Source of the DNA: Streptomyces carpinensis
GTDB lineage: Bacteria > Actinomycetota > Actinomycetes > Streptomycetales > Streptomycetaceae
Assembly: GCF_002154505.1 (NCBI RefSeq)
Contig: NZ_MUBM01000171.1
Location: forward strand, 228 to 46,445
Length of the DNA: 46,218 bases
Direction of reading: 5' to 3'
This document shows positions 7,657 through 16,092 of this stretch, piece by piece. A program made the position numbers and the translations under genes. The notes under the pieces were generated by a model that ran no database searches, had not been told where the DNA came from, and was given only the letters and a program-made list of their open reading frames with translations. The number at the start of each line of letters is the position of its first letter. The stretch's first letter is position 1.

Positions 7657-8862
7657 TCAGTGCGCTGGTTTGAGCGGCAGCAGGGCACTGATGCGGAAGC
7701 CTCCACCAGGGCGCGGGCCCGCGTCCAGGGTGCCGCCGACCATGCCCACGCGTTCGCGCATGCCGATCAGTCCGTGGCCCTGCCCGTCGGCGCCGCCGTC
7801 CTCGTACAGCTCGTGCGGGGCGCCCTGGCCGTCGTCCTCGATGAGCAGGCCCAGGCCGTCGTCGAAGTAGACCAGGCGCACGCTCGCGCCCGCGTTCGGC
7901 CCTCCGTGCTTGCGGGTGTTGGTCAGGGCCTCCTGCACGATGCGGTACGCGGTCAGCTCGACGCCGCTGGGCAGCGGACGCGGGGTGCCCTCGATCCGGA
8001 AGTCGACGGGCAGTCCCGAACTCCGGCACTGCTCGACCAGCTCCTTGATCTGCTCGACGTCGGGTTGCGGCACGTACTCGCCGCCCTCCTGGTGCTCGCC
8101 GGTCCGCAGCACGCCGAGCAGGCGCCGCATCTCGGCGAGGGCCTGGCGGCCGGTGGAGGAGATGGTCTCCAGGGCCTTCTTGGCCTGGTCGGGCGCCGCG
8201 TCGAGGACGTAGGCGGCACCGTCGGCCTGCACCACCATCACCGACACGTTGTGCGCCACCACGTCGTGCAGCTCGCGCGCGATCCGGGCGCGCTCGGCGG
8301 CCACCGCGACCTTGGCCTGCGCCTCGCGCTCCTTCTCCAGGCGGGCGGCGCGCTCCTCCAGCTGCGCGAAGTAGGCGCGGCGGGTGCGCATGGAGTCGCC
8401 GAGCACCCAGGCCAGCGCGAACGGCACCGTCTGGAAGATCGCCACCGCGACCTGCCCGAGGGCGCTCGAGTCCGGCTGCGGCCAGCGGATCTGCGCCAGC
8501 GTAGCCGCGCACATCCCGCCGACCAGCGCGAACCGGGAGGCCCAGCGGGCCCCGATCGCGGCGACCGTGCAGACGATCACCAGCATGGCGAAGTCGGCCG
8601 CCGTCGTCTCGATGTCCAGCACCAGCTGCGCCACGCCGGTCGCCGCCGCCAGCAGCACCATCTTCTCGGGCATCCGGCGGCGCAGCGCGACGACCACGCA
8701 CAGCACGACGGACACGGCCAGCGCCGCGCCCATCGATCCGTGGTGGTCAGGCGCCCCGTTGACGCTCGATACGCTCACGCCGGAGATCCCGAGCAGGACG
8801 AGGGCCCAGAAGCCGTCGACCCACATCGGGTGCCTGCGGAGGAAGTCATAGAGGCGCTGCAC
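7657..8862 (-). CDS. Sensor histidine kinase, HisKA_3 (NarL-type) family
   Basis: 401 residues with GTG start. About four or five hydrophobic segments between residues 15 and 155 form the membrane sensor part with almost no extracellular domain. A coiled segment follows (FAQLEERAARLEKEREAQAK), then the phospho-acceptor H199 in ARIARELHDVVAHNVSVM. The C-terminal HATPase domain includes LIGMRERVGMVGGTLDAGP. It would phosphorylate the response regulator encoded 123 bp downstream. The stimulus is unknown; short-loop membrane sensors of this kind often respond to envelope perturbation. TACTCT sits 7 nt before the GTG, a possible leaderless promoter. Confidence 0.92.
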   Translation of the reverse strand: MQRLYDFLRRHPMWVDGFWALVLLGISGVSVSSVNGAPDHHGSMGAALAVSVVLCVVVALRRRMPEKMVLLAAATGVAQLVLDIETTAADFAMLVIVCTVAAIGARWASRFALVGGMCAATLAQIRWPQPDSSALGQVAVAIFQTVPFALAWVLGDSMRTRRAYFAQLEERAARLEKEREAQAKVAVAAERARIARELHDVVAHNVSVMVVQADGAAYVLDAAPDQAKKALETISSTGRQALAEMRRLLGVLRTGEHQEGGEYVPQPDVEQIKELVEQCRSSGLPVDFRIEGTPRPLPSGVELTAYRIVQEALTNTRKHGGPNAGASVRLVYFDDGLGLLIEDDGQGAPHELYEDGGADGQGHGLIGMRERVGMVGGTLDAGPRPGGGFRISALLPLKPAH

Positions 8863-8869
8863 GTAACCC

Positions 8870-8875
8870 AGAGTA
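8870..8875 (-). promoter_or_regulatory. Candidate -10 (TACTCT) before the histidine kinase gene
   Basis: TACTCT, seven bases (GGGTTAC), then the GTG start on the minus strand. A TTGACC lies 21 bp upstream of the hexamer, longer than the optimum 17-18, so the -35 assignment is weak. Confidence 0.4.
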
Positions 8876-8905
8876 GGGAAACGTGATGGGTGCAGGGGTC
8901 AACCG

Positions 8906-8930
8906 GAGGGCCGATCCGTAACCGGCCCTC
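8906..8930. promoter_or_regulatory. Inverted repeat between divergent kinase and methyltransferase genes
   Basis: GAGGGCCG (8906-8913) and CGGCCCTC (8923-8930) form a perfect 8-bp inverted repeat with a 9-base centre in the 118-bp divergent region. It could be an operator for the neighbouring response regulator; this is only positional. Confidence 0.35.
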
Positions 8931-8968
8931 GTACTCCCCAAGGTGGAGGCAGTGATCACTTGTGCGCC

Positions 8969-8974
8969 TAGTCT
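8969..8974 (+). promoter_or_regulatory. Candidate -10 (TAGTCT) of a leaderless transcript
   Basis: TAGTCT, then GGCGGG, then the GTG start at 8981. The six-base spacing places the transcription start at the start codon, and no separate RBS is seen. Confidence 0.45.
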
Positions 8975-8980
8975 GGCGGG

Positions 8981-10015
8981 GTGACGGACGGGACAGCGGG
9001 CGACCGCGCGGCGGGCGGGGCGGACCAGACGGCGGGCGAATGGCGCGGCTGGCGGGTGGCGGCCGAGGAGGCCCTGTACGGGCCGGACGGCTTCTACCGG
9101 CGCCCCGAGGGACCGGCCGGGCACTTCCGTACGTCCGTACACGCCTCGCGGCTGTTCGCGGCGGCCGTGGCGCGGCTGCTGTGCCGGGTCGACGAGGTGC
9201 TGGGGCGCCCGGCGGAGCTCGGCTTCGTCGACATGGCGGCCGGGCGGGGCGAGCTGGCCGCGGGGGTGCTCGCGGAACTGCCCGCGGAGGCGGCCTCCCG
9301 CGCGCGTGTGTACGCCGTCGAGATCGCCGGCCGCCCGGCCGGGCTCGACGACCGGATCGAGTGGCTGAGCGAACCCCCGGAGGGGATCACCGGGCTGCTG
9401 TTCGCCAACGAGTGGCTGGACAACGTGCCGGTGGAGGTGGCCGAGGTGGACGCGGCGGGCGTGGCCCGGCACGTCCTCGTCCGGCGGGACGGCACCGAAC
9501 GTCTCGGGGAGCCGGTGACGGGGGCGGAGGCCGCGTGGCTGGCACGCTGGTGGCCGCTGGCACCCGAGCCGGGCCTGCGCGCGGAGATCGGGCTGCCCAG
9601 GGACGCCGCCTGGGCCGCCGCGGTGTCCCGGGTGGAGCGTGGCCTCGCCGTCGCCGTCGACTACGCGCACCCGGTCGGGGCCCGACCGCCCTTCGGGACG
9701 CTCACCGGGTTCCGGGAGGGACGGGAGACGACGCCTGTGCCGGACGGGTCCTGCGACATCACGGCGCACGTCGCCCTGGACGCGTGCGCTGTCGCGCTCC
9801 CCGGCGCACGCCTGTGCACCCAGCGCGAGGCGCTGCGCGCCCTGGGGGTCACCGGCGCACGACCTCCACTCGCCCTCGCCTCCACGCACCCCTCGGACTA
9901 CGTACGCGCCCTCGCGAGCGCCGGCGAGGCCGCCGAGCTCACCGCGGCGGGCGGCCTCGGAGACTTCGGCTGGCTGCTCCAGCCGGTCGGGATCACCGAC
10001 CCGCTTTCCGGATGA
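8981..10015 (+). CDS. SAM-dependent methyltransferase of the MidA/NDUFAF7 family
   Basis: 344 residues, GTG start. SAM-binding motif I reads FVDMAAGRGELAAGVL (about residue 82). The family signature LLFANEWLDNVPVEV (about residue 140) corresponds to the NExxDxxPV segment of Methyltransf_28 (PF02636) enzymes. In eukaryotes the family member NDUFAF7/MidA symmetrically dimethylates an arginine of the complex I 49-kDa subunit NDUFS2, the NuoD homologue. The neighbour converging on this gene, 15 bp away, encodes a NuoD paralogue, which makes NuoD2 the obvious candidate substrate. That link is inference. The N-terminal 25 residues are Gly/Ala-rich and probably disordered. Confidence 0.85.
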   Translation: MTDGTAGDRAAGGADQTAGEWRGWRVAAEEALYGPDGFYRRPEGPAGHFRTSVHASRLFAAAVARLLCRVDEVLGRPAELGFVDMAAGRGELAAGVLAELPAEAASRARVYAVEIAGRPAGLDDRIEWLSEPPEGITGLLFANEWLDNVPVEVAEVDAAGVARHVLVRRDGTERLGEPVTGAEAAWLARWWPLAPEPGLRAEIGLPRDAAWAAAVSRVERGLAVAVDYAHPVGARPPFGTLTGFREGRETTPVPDGSCDITAHVALDACAVALPGARLCTQREALRALGVTGARPPLALASTHPSDYVRALASAGEAAELTAAGGLGDFGWLLQPVGITDPLSG

Positions 10016-10030
10016 GCGTCCCGGTCCGCC

Positions 10031-11182
10031 CTACTTGTCGATGTCCCCGACCACGAAGAACATCGACCCCAGGATCGCCACCATGTCCGCCACCAGCGTC
10101 CCCGGCAGCAGCTCGGTCAGGGCCTGGATGTTGTTGTACGAAGCGGAGCGCAGCTTCAGCCGGTACGGGGTCTTGTCACCCTTGCTGACCAGGTAGTAGC
10201 CGTTGATGCCGAGGGGGTTCTCGGTCCACGCGTACGTGTGCCCCTCGGGCGCCTTGAGGACCTTCGGCAGCCGCTGGTTGATCGGGCCGGGCGGCAGCTC
10301 GGCCAGCCGGTCCAGGCAGGCGTCGGCGAGGTCGAGCGCGTTGTGGGTCTGCTCCAGCAGGCACTCGAACCGGGCCAGGCAGTCGCCCTCCTGCCGGGTC
10401 ACCACCTTGAGCGTGTCCTGCAGCTCCCCGTACGCGAGATACGGCTCGTCGCGGCGCAGGTCGAAGTCGACGCCCGAGGCGCGCGCGATCGGACCGCTCA
10501 CACCGTAGGCGTGCACGGTCTGCGGCGAGAGCCCACCCACGCCCCGCGTGCGCCCCCGGAAGATCTCGTTGCCGAGCACCAGGTCGTCGAAGACGTCCAT
10601 GCGCGAACGCACGGCGGCGACGGCGGCACGCGCGCGCGTGGACCACCCGGCCGGCAGGTCCTCCTTCAGCCCGCCGACCCGGTTGAACATGTAGTGCATC
10701 CGGCCGCCGGAGACCTCCTCCATGACGTTCTGGAGGACCTCCCGCTCGCGGAAGGCGTAGAAGACCGGTGTGATGCCGCCCAGCTCCAGCGGATAGGAGC
10801 CGAGGAACATCAGGTGGTTGAGCACCCGGTTCAGCTCCGCGAGGAGCGTGCGTGTCCACACCGCGCGCGCGGGGACCTCCATGCCGAGCATCCGCTCCAC
10901 GGCCAGGACCACGCCCAGCTCGTTGGAGAACGCCGACAGCCAGTCGTGCCGGTTGGCGAGCATGATGATCTGGCGGTAGTCCCGCGCCTCGAACAGCTTC
11001 TCCGCACCGCGGTGCATGTAGCCGATCACCGGCTCCGCGCGCGTGATGCGCTCGCCGTCCAGCAGCAGCTTCAGCCGCAGCACGCCGTGCGTGGACGGGT
11101 GCTGCGGCCCGATGTTGAGCACCATGTCGGTGCTCTCCGCGGCGCCGCCGATCCCGACCATGGTCTCCGTCGTAGGAGTCAT
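10031..11182 (-). CDS. nuoD2: Orphan NADH-quinone oxidoreductase subunit D paralogue
   Basis: 383 residues starting at ATG 11180-11182; the open frame upstream is antisense to the PH-domain gene. Strong similarity to complex I subunit D/Nqo4/NDUFS2: IGPQHPSTHGVLRLKL, GYMHRGAEKLFE, FYAFRERE, GGLKEDLP and the C-terminal end VADMVAILGSMFFVVGDIDK. By ungapped alignment from memory to Thermus Nqo4, H32 matches quinone-site His38, R78 matches Arg84 near cluster N2, and H163 matches His169. The essential quinone-binding Tyr87 is replaced by W81 (motif NRHDWL). No other nuo gene is present in the window, so it acts outside the main operon, either as an alternative subunit or in a different role. Known in S. 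coelicolor as nuoD2. Confidence 0.92.
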   Translation of the reverse strand: MTPTTETMVGIGGAAESTDMVLNIGPQHPSTHGVLRLKLLLDGERITRAEPVIGYMHRGAEKLFEARDYRQIIMLANRHDWLSAFSNELGVVLAVERMLGMEVPARAVWTRTLLAELNRVLNHLMFLGSYPLELGGITPVFYAFREREVLQNVMEEVSGGRMHYMFNRVGGLKEDLPAGWSTRARAAVAAVRSRMDVFDDLVLGNEIFRGRTRGVGGLSPQTVHAYGVSGPIARASGVDFDLRRDEPYLAYGELQDTLKVVTRQEGDCLARFECLLEQTHNALDLADACLDRLAELPPGPINQRLPKVLKAPEGHTYAWTENPLGINGYYLVSKGDKTPYRLKLRSASYNNIQALTELLPGTLVADMVAILGSMFFVVGDIDK

Positions 11183-11201
11183 GGACACAGTCTCTCGTAC
11201 G

Positions 11202-11207
11202 TACGCT
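11202..11207 (+). promoter_or_regulatory. Candidate -10 (TACGCT) of a leaderless transcript
   Basis: TACGCT, then TGCCGC, then ATG at 11214. The divergent nuoD2 start is only 31 bp away, so the two promoters overlap each other's coding or leader sequence. Confidence 0.45.
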
Positions 11208-11213
11208 TGCCGC

Positions 11214-11717
11214 ATGGAGACGGGGAGCCTGGGCGACGAGCGGGCTGCGGAGGACGAGCCCGCGTGGACCGCACTGCCACCGGGGCTGCTGCGCATGCGC
11301 CGACTGCTGCTGGTGGTGTGGGCGGGCCTGGCCGCCGTGGCCGTGGGGGTGCTGCTCGGCGCCCTGGCCGGTCCCGCCTGGTCGGCGTTCGCGCTGCTGC
11401 CGCTGGGGCTGATGGCCTGGTGCTGGGTGCTGCTGGGCCGCAACTGGCGCTCCTGGCGCTACGCCGAGCGCGCCGACGACCTGTTGATCAGCCGGGGCGT
11501 GCTGTGGCGCGAGGAGACCGTCGTGCCGTACGGGCGGATGCAGCTGGTCGAGGTCACCTCGGGGCCCGTCGAGCGGCACTTCGGGCTGGCCACCGTACAG
11601 CTGCACACGGCGGCCGCCGCCACCGACGCGACCATCCCGGGCCTCGACCCGGCCGAGGCGGAACGGCTGCGCGACCGGCTCACCCGGCTCGGCGAGGCGC
11701 GATCGGCGGGGCTGTGA
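11214..11717 (+). CDS. Bacterial PH-domain (bPH2) membrane protein, YdbS-like
   Basis: 167 residues. An acidic N-terminus is followed by two transmembrane segments (about residues 32-50 and 56-72) and then a bPH2/DUF304 domain with the signature WRYAERADDLLISRGVLWRE and VVPYGRMQLVEVTSGPVER. This is the short partner of a YdbS/YdbT-type pair: the downstream gene overlaps by GTGA and carries the longer multi-domain partner. These pairs are membrane proteins of poorly known function; some have been linked to resistance to membrane-active peptides. The start METGSLGDER is preceded by TACGCT and six bases, with no RBS, so it is probably translated from a leaderless mRNA. Confidence 0.85.
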   Translation: METGSLGDERAAEDEPAWTALPPGLLRMRRLLLVVWAGLAAVAVGVLLGALAGPAWSAFALLPLGLMAWCWVLLGRNWRSWRYAERADDLLISRGVLWREETVVPYGRMQLVEVTSGPVERHFGLATVQLHTAAAATDATIPGLDPAEAERLRDRLTRLGEARSAGL

Positions 11718-13072
11718 CGGCGGCCGGGGGCGACGGGGCCGCCGGCGGTGACGCCGAGGCCCTGGGCAAGGACGATCCTGCCGTGACCGAGCGGCGGCTG
11801 CACCCCGTGACGCCGCTCAGGCGCGCGTGGGCGCCGGTCGCCGTGCTCGCCGGGTGGGCGGCGCACGACCCCAGCCAGACCCAGCAGCAGCTGACGAGAC
11901 TGACGACGACCATGCTGCTGATCGGGCTCGCGGTGCTCCTGCCGGCGGCCGCCCTGTACGGCTTCCTGTCCTGGTGGTTCACGCACTTCGCGGTGACCGA
12001 CACCGAACTGCGCATACGCACCGGCCTGTTGTTCCGCCGCACCGCGCACATCCGGCTGGAGCGCATCCAGGCCGTCGACGTCACCCGGCCGCTGCTCGCG
12101 CGGGTCGCGGGCGTGGCCAAGCTGAGGCTGGACGTCATAGGCACGGACAAGAAGGACGAACTCGCCTTCCTCGGCGAGGACGAGGCCCGCGCCCTGCGCG
12201 CCGAACTGCTCGCGCGCGCCGCCGGTTTCGCCCCCGAGACCGCGCACGAGGTCGGCGAGGCACCCGCGCGGCAGCTCGTCCGCGTACCCGCGCGCGTGAT
12301 CGCGGCCTCTCTGCTGCTGATCGGCGCGACCTGGGGCTCGCTGGTCACCGCCCTCGTCGTACCACCGCTGGTGTGGCTGGGCACCCACAGCCTGTGGACG
12401 GTGCTGGCGGCGGCGTTGCCGCTGTTCGGCGGGGCCGTGACGAGCAGCGCGGGACGCTTCGTCGGCGCCTACGACTGGACGGTGAGCGAGTCGCCCGACG
12501 GGCTGCGCATCGACCGGGGCCTGCTCGACCGCACGCACGAGACGGTGCCGCCGGGGCGGGTGCAGACCGTGCGGATCGTGGAGCCGCTGCTGTGGCGGCG
12601 GCTCGGCTGGGTGCGGGTGGAGCTGGACGTGGCCGGGTCGTCGAACTCCGTGCTGCTGCCGGTCGCCCCGCGCGAGATCGCCGAGTCGGTGATCTCGCGG
12701 GTACTGCCGGGGGTGGCGGTGCCGGAGGTGTCCTCCCTGGCACGGCCTCCGCGGCGCGCCCGGTGGTGCACGCCGGTGTGGTGGCGCGGGCACGGGATCG
12801 CCGTCACCGACACGGTGTTCGCCGCCCGGCACGGGCTGCTGCGACGCCGGCTCGCGCTCGTCCCGCACGCCAAGGTGCAGAGCGTACGGCTCACGCAGGG
12901 GCCCTGGAAGCGGGCGTGGAGGGTCGCCGACGTGCACGTGGACACGGGCGCGAACAAGACCGTGACGGCACGGCTGCGGGACGCCGGGGAGGCGGCGCGG
13001 CTGCTCCGGGCGCAGGCGGAACGGTCACGGACCGGGCGGCGCGGGGCCCGGCCGGACCGGTGGATGGTCTGA
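11714..13072 (+). CDS. Multi-domain bPH2 membrane protein, YdbT-like
   Basis: 452 residues; GTG start at 11714-11716 overlapping the stop of the upstream gene. It contains three bPH2-type repeats: WFTHFAVTDTELRIRTGLLF with RLERIQAVDVTRPLLAR, then DWTVSESPDGLRIDRGLLDR with PPGRVQTVRIVEPLLWRR, then GIAVTDTVFAARHGLLRRR with PHAKVQSVRLTQGPWKR. Four hydrophobic segments (around residues 68-90 and 195-240) anchor it. Each repeat has the pattern RhxxIQxVxh typical of the fold. It probably works as a complex with the preceding protein. A strong hairpin follows 45 bp after the stop. Confidence 0.87.
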   Translation: MTAAGGDGAAGGDAEALGKDDPAVTERRLHPVTPLRRAWAPVAVLAGWAAHDPSQTQQQLTRLTTTMLLIGLAVLLPAAALYGFLSWWFTHFAVTDTELRIRTGLLFRRTAHIRLERIQAVDVTRPLLARVAGVAKLRLDVIGTDKKDELAFLGEDEARALRAELLARAAGFAPETAHEVGEAPARQLVRVPARVIAASLLLIGATWGSLVTALVVPPLVWLGTHSLWTVLAAALPLFGGAVTSSAGRFVGAYDWTVSESPDGLRIDRGLLDRTHETVPPGRVQTVRIVEPLLWRRLGWVRVELDVAGSSNSVLLPVAPREIAESVISRVLPGVAVPEVSSLARPPRRARWCTPVWWRGHGIAVTDTVFAARHGLLRRRLALVPHAKVQSVRLTQGPWKRAWRVADVHVDTGANKTVTARLRDAGEAARLLRAQAERSRTGRRGARPDRWMV

Positions 13073-13117
13073 GACCCGGCTCTCCGGGCAACGGCGAGCG
13101 TCTCGGCGGGCAGCGGT

Positions 13118-13147
13118 AAGGGGCGTGGCCCAGGTGCCACGCCCCTT
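13118..13147. terminator. Bidirectional hairpin terminator
   Basis: AAGGGGCGTGGC (13118-13129), loop CCAGGT, GCCACGCCCCTT (13136-13147): a perfect 12-bp stem between the convergent PH-domain operon and the coiled-coil gene. AA/TT at the base gives short U tracts in both directions, so it can serve both operons. Confidence 0.85.
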
Positions 13148-13187
13148 GCATCGCCGCGTTGTTCGGTTCTCCGCGTACCGTCCTGCC

Positions 13188-14546
13188 TCAGGACGCCGCG
13201 GTGCGCAGACCCTGTACGTCGATCTGCTCCGTCTCGTCGTGGGCCGTCAGGTCGATGACCTGACCCACGCCATGGGCGTCGGGACCGGCCTGCTTGTACT
13301 GCGACTCGGACTCGGCCTTGTGCAGGGCGAGGGCCTCCTGGCCCACGACGTCGGCCAGATCCTCGTTCTGGACGGCCTCCAGGGCGGTGGTCGGCGCCCC
13401 CTTCTTCGCGCCGAAGAAGTCGAACCCGCCTTCGACCACCGGGCGTCGCGCGGGCGTGGCCGGTACGACGGCCACCGCGATCGGCACGGTGAAGTGGCCG
13501 GCGGGCTGCTGCGCGGGCCTGCCCGACGCGGGCACCACGGCCGATGCGGGCGCCGCGGGCGCCTGGACCGCCTCGGGCGTCGCCGTCGTCGTCTCGTCCG
13601 TCGTCGTTGTCCTGGCCGTCGTCGCCGTCTCCGCGGACTGCGGCGATGCGGGCGTCGTGGCCGGCCGGGCCGACTCGTCCGCCTCGCCCGACTCGGCGGT
13701 CACGCCCGGCCTGCGCTCGCCCGTCTCGGTCGTCGGGGTGGCGGCCGCGTGCTCGTGCGCGTCGGCCGCCTCCGGCTGCCCCTGCGGTTCGTCCTCCCGC
13801 GCGGGGCCCGCCCCGGCGTCGGCGGCCGTGTCGGCGGGGGCTTCCTTCGCAGGCTCGGCGGCCGCGTCCAACCGCGCCAGCGCGGTCATGGCCCGCAGAA
13901 AGAGTGCGGAACCCTCCGGGGAGAACACGGCGGGAGTCACGGCCGCCGGCTTCTCCTCCGCTGTTTTCACGGCCTCCGTGGCCTCGGCGCCGACGGCCTC
14001 GGTGTCCTTCGCCTCGGTGCCTTCGGGCTCGGGGGCGGTGGACGCGGCCTCCCGGTCGGCGGCGGCGGCCGGCAGCGCACGGGCACCGGGGCCGGCCTCC
14101 AGCTCCAGCAGGCGGCGGCCCTCCAGCGCGCTGGCGCGCTCGGTCTCCGCCGTGGCGTACCGGCGCAGCAGGGCCGCGTGCTCGTTGCGCAGCCCCGCCA
14201 GCTCAGTGCGCTTGGCCCGCAGCTTGCGCTCGAGGCGGACGCGGAGTTCGCGCGACTCCTCCAGGTCGGACTCGAGTTCGGCGACGCGTTCCTCGAAGCG
14301 CCACTCGTCGCTCGCCCGCGCGCGCGTGAGGTCGGCGACCTTGCGGCCGGCCTGTGCGTCCCAGCGGCGCATGACGATCGCACCGGTGACCGCGGTCAGC
14401 GCGGCGGCCGCGGCGAGGGGCCGCAGCACCGCCGGTGCCGTGAAAACCCAGGGACCCAGGGCGCAGACGAGGGAGACGCCGGCGATCGCCGAAGGAGGCA
14501 GCAGCCTGTGCAGGGGTGGGGAATGGCGGTGACGTCCACGTGGCAT
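13188..14546 (-). CDS. Ala/Glu-rich coiled-coil membrane protein, unknown function
   Basis: 452 residues. Two adjacent hydrophobic segments (about residues 17-37 and 41-57) form a membrane anchor. A charged coiled coil of about 70 residues follows (DLTRARASDEWRFEERVAEL through ERKLRAKRTELAGLRNEHAA). Then comes a long low-complexity Ala/Glu/Thr/Pro segment (about 150-360) and a more conserved-looking C-terminal part (FTVPIAVAVVPATPARRPVV, EGGFDFFGAKKG, VIDLTAHDETEQIDVQGL). The architecture suggests a membrane-tethered scaffold, possibly cytoplasmic. ATG 14546 is preferred because it begins the basic N-terminus MPRGRHRHSP. A GTG at 14621 would add 25 residues; neither start has a convincing RBS. 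I recognise no enzymatic domain. Confidence 0.7.
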   Translation of the reverse strand: MPRGRHRHSPPLHRLLPPSAIAGVSLVCALGPWVFTAPAVLRPLAAAAALTAVTGAIVMRRWDAQAGRKVADLTRARASDEWRFEERVAELESDLEESRELRVRLERKLRAKRTELAGLRNEHAALLRRYATAETERASALEGRRLLELEAGPGARALPAAAADREAASTAPEPEGTEAKDTEAVGAEATEAVKTAEEKPAAVTPAVFSPEGSALFLRAMTALARLDAAAEPAKEAPADTAADAGAGPAREDEPQGQPEAADAHEHAAATPTTETGERRPGVTAESGEADESARPATTPASPQSAETATTARTTTTDETTTATPEAVQAPAAPASAVVPASGRPAQQPAGHFTVPIAVAVVPATPARRPVVEGGFDFFGAKKGAPTTALEAVQNEDLADVVGQEALALHKAESESQYKQAGPDAHGVGQVIDLTAHDETEQIDVQGLRTAAS

Positions 14547-14761
14547 GGCCAGAAACTTACCGCGCGTAGGCGAATCGTGGTGGGCCGCCCCGCAAAAAGA
14601 CGGCCATACCGAAACCTTCACGCCGCATCGGGACTTCCGGCCGACTACGCGGCCGAGTTCCGCCCCTGGATTCGCCGGGATCGCGGCCCATTTCCCACCC
14701 TTCTCCGCAGGCCGTCATCCGGCCTTCTCCCAGAGCCCGCACATCTGCTTTCAAGATCATT

Positions 14762-15889
14762 TCAGCGGTCGCTCAGCCGCCCGCTGAGCCACTGCAGCAT
14801 GGCCGGGATCTCGCGCTTCCAGGTGTTGAAGTTGTGGCCGCCGCTGTCCAGGATGATCGAGGCGATACGGGTCTTGTTCGTCGCCTTGACGGCGTCTATG
14901 AACTTGAGCGTGGACCGGTAGTCACTCTCGCCGTGCCTGCTGCTCGTGACGAGCAGTGAAGTGTCCGGAGCACGAAGGTGCTTGATGCTCCACATCAGAT
15001 CGGCGCGATTCTTCAGATTCTTGTTCCCGTGGAAGAGATCCCCGGTGGTCGGGTCGGTCGCCGCCTTGTAGTACGGCGACAGGCCCGCGCCCGCCGCGTA
15101 CACGTCGGGATGGTGCATGGCGAGTTTCACGGCGCAGTAACCGCCCGTGGAATCACCGGCGATGCCCCAGCTGCCCGGCTTCTTTCCGACCCGGTAGTGA
15201 GCGAGGATCGCGTCGGGAAGATCCTTGGCGAAGAACGACTCGGTCTGCGGGCCGCCCGGGATGTCCACGCACTCCGTGTCGCGCGGCGGCGCCACGGTCG
15301 GCCGCAGCATCACCAGGATCATCGGCTGCATCCGCCCGTTCTTGGCCAGCTCCAGCGCCGTGCGCGGGTAGTTGAGCTTGCTGACGAGCGACTGGGCGAT
15401 GCCGGGATAGCCGGTGAGGACGACGGTCGCGGGGAAGGTGCGGGTGCGGTACTGAGGCTGGAAGTACTCCGGCGGCAGGTATATGAACGCGGACGAGGCG
15501 ATGTGGGTCGTGCGGCCCACGATGTCGACCTTCTGGATCTGGCCGGCCGCCTGCGGCCGGGATCCACCGGTCACGTTCATCTGCTGCATGCCGACCACCT
15601 GGATCGGGCCGCCGGTGCCGCCGTTCGCCGAGTGGTCGACGACGACACCCTGGTCGGTCTCCTGTCCGAACAGGTCCGCCCAGCTGGCGTAGAAGCCGAA
15701 GGCCTGGTTGGCGGCGAGGCCGACGCAGGCGAAGATCGCCGTCTGCGTGGCCAGCAGGATGCCGACGCGTCCGCTGACGGCCCGCCAGTCGCGGCGTGCC
15801 AGACGCGGCCACAGCCACACCGTGGCGACGAACAGCAGCACGGCCAGCGCGACCGCCAGTACCAGCACTTTTTTGCTCGTGAGACCCAT
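14762..15889 (-). CDS. Membrane-anchored alpha/beta hydrolase (esterase D/antigen-85-like)
   Basis: 375 residues, ATG 15887-15889 with RBS AGGAAAG. Two N-terminal transmembrane segments (about 7-25 and 42-62) place the catalytic domain outside the membrane. The esterase domain has the nucleophile motif GIAGDSTGGYCAVKLA (Ser in GDSTG), a later acidic SRHGESDYR and a catalytic His in LDSGGHNFNTW, giving a Ser-Asp-His triad as in antigen 85/esterase D proteins. It is divergent from the MprF-like gene. Elsewhere in actinobacteria, hydrolases next to MprF remove the aminoacyl group from aminoacyl-phosphatidylglycerol, so this is a candidate for that activity; a mycolyl-type transferase is unlikely in Streptomyces. 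Confidence 0.83.
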   Translation of the reverse strand: MGLTSKKVLVLAVALAVLLFVATVWLWPRLARRDWRAVSGRVGILLATQTAIFACVGLAANQAFGFYASWADLFGQETDQGVVVDHSANGGTGGPIQVVGMQQMNVTGGSRPQAAGQIQKVDIVGRTTHIASSAFIYLPPEYFQPQYRTRTFPATVVLTGYPGIAQSLVSKLNYPRTALELAKNGRMQPMILVMLRPTVAPPRDTECVDIPGGPQTESFFAKDLPDAILAHYRVGKKPGSWGIAGDSTGGYCAVKLAMHHPDVYAAGAGLSPYYKAATDPTTGDLFHGNKNLKNRADLMWSIKHLRAPDTSLLVTSSRHGESDYRSTLKFIDAVKATNKTRIASIILDSGGHNFNTWKREIPAMLQWLSGRLSDR

Positions 15890-15994
15890 GGGCTCTTTCC
15901 TGCCTGCACTTCCCGCCGGGGCCGCCGACGCATCCTTGGCGAAGGCTTGCCCCGGGCTTTCCCTGGCCTTTGACCCGGTTTTCCGGTGGGGAGT

Positions 15995-16022
15995 GAACCT
16001 CCCTCCCCCAGACACCGTCCTA
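15995..16022 (+). promoter_or_regulatory. ECF sigma (SigE-like) promoter candidate for the MprF-like gene
   Basis: GAACC at 15995-15999, exactly 16 bases, then CGTC at 16016-16019 (CGTCCTA). This fits the GGAACC-N16-CGTC pattern of extracytoplasmic-function sigma promoters. It lies about 70-95 bp before the MprF-like start, in the right direction. From memory, the S. coelicolor mprF-like gene belongs to the envelope-stress SigE regulon, which agrees. Confidence 0.55.
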
Positions 16023-16092
16023 GAGGGCGCAATGTCGCCGGATGCTCGGATCGGCACCGGATTCAAGGTCTCTCGCAGAACTACGGGATGCG

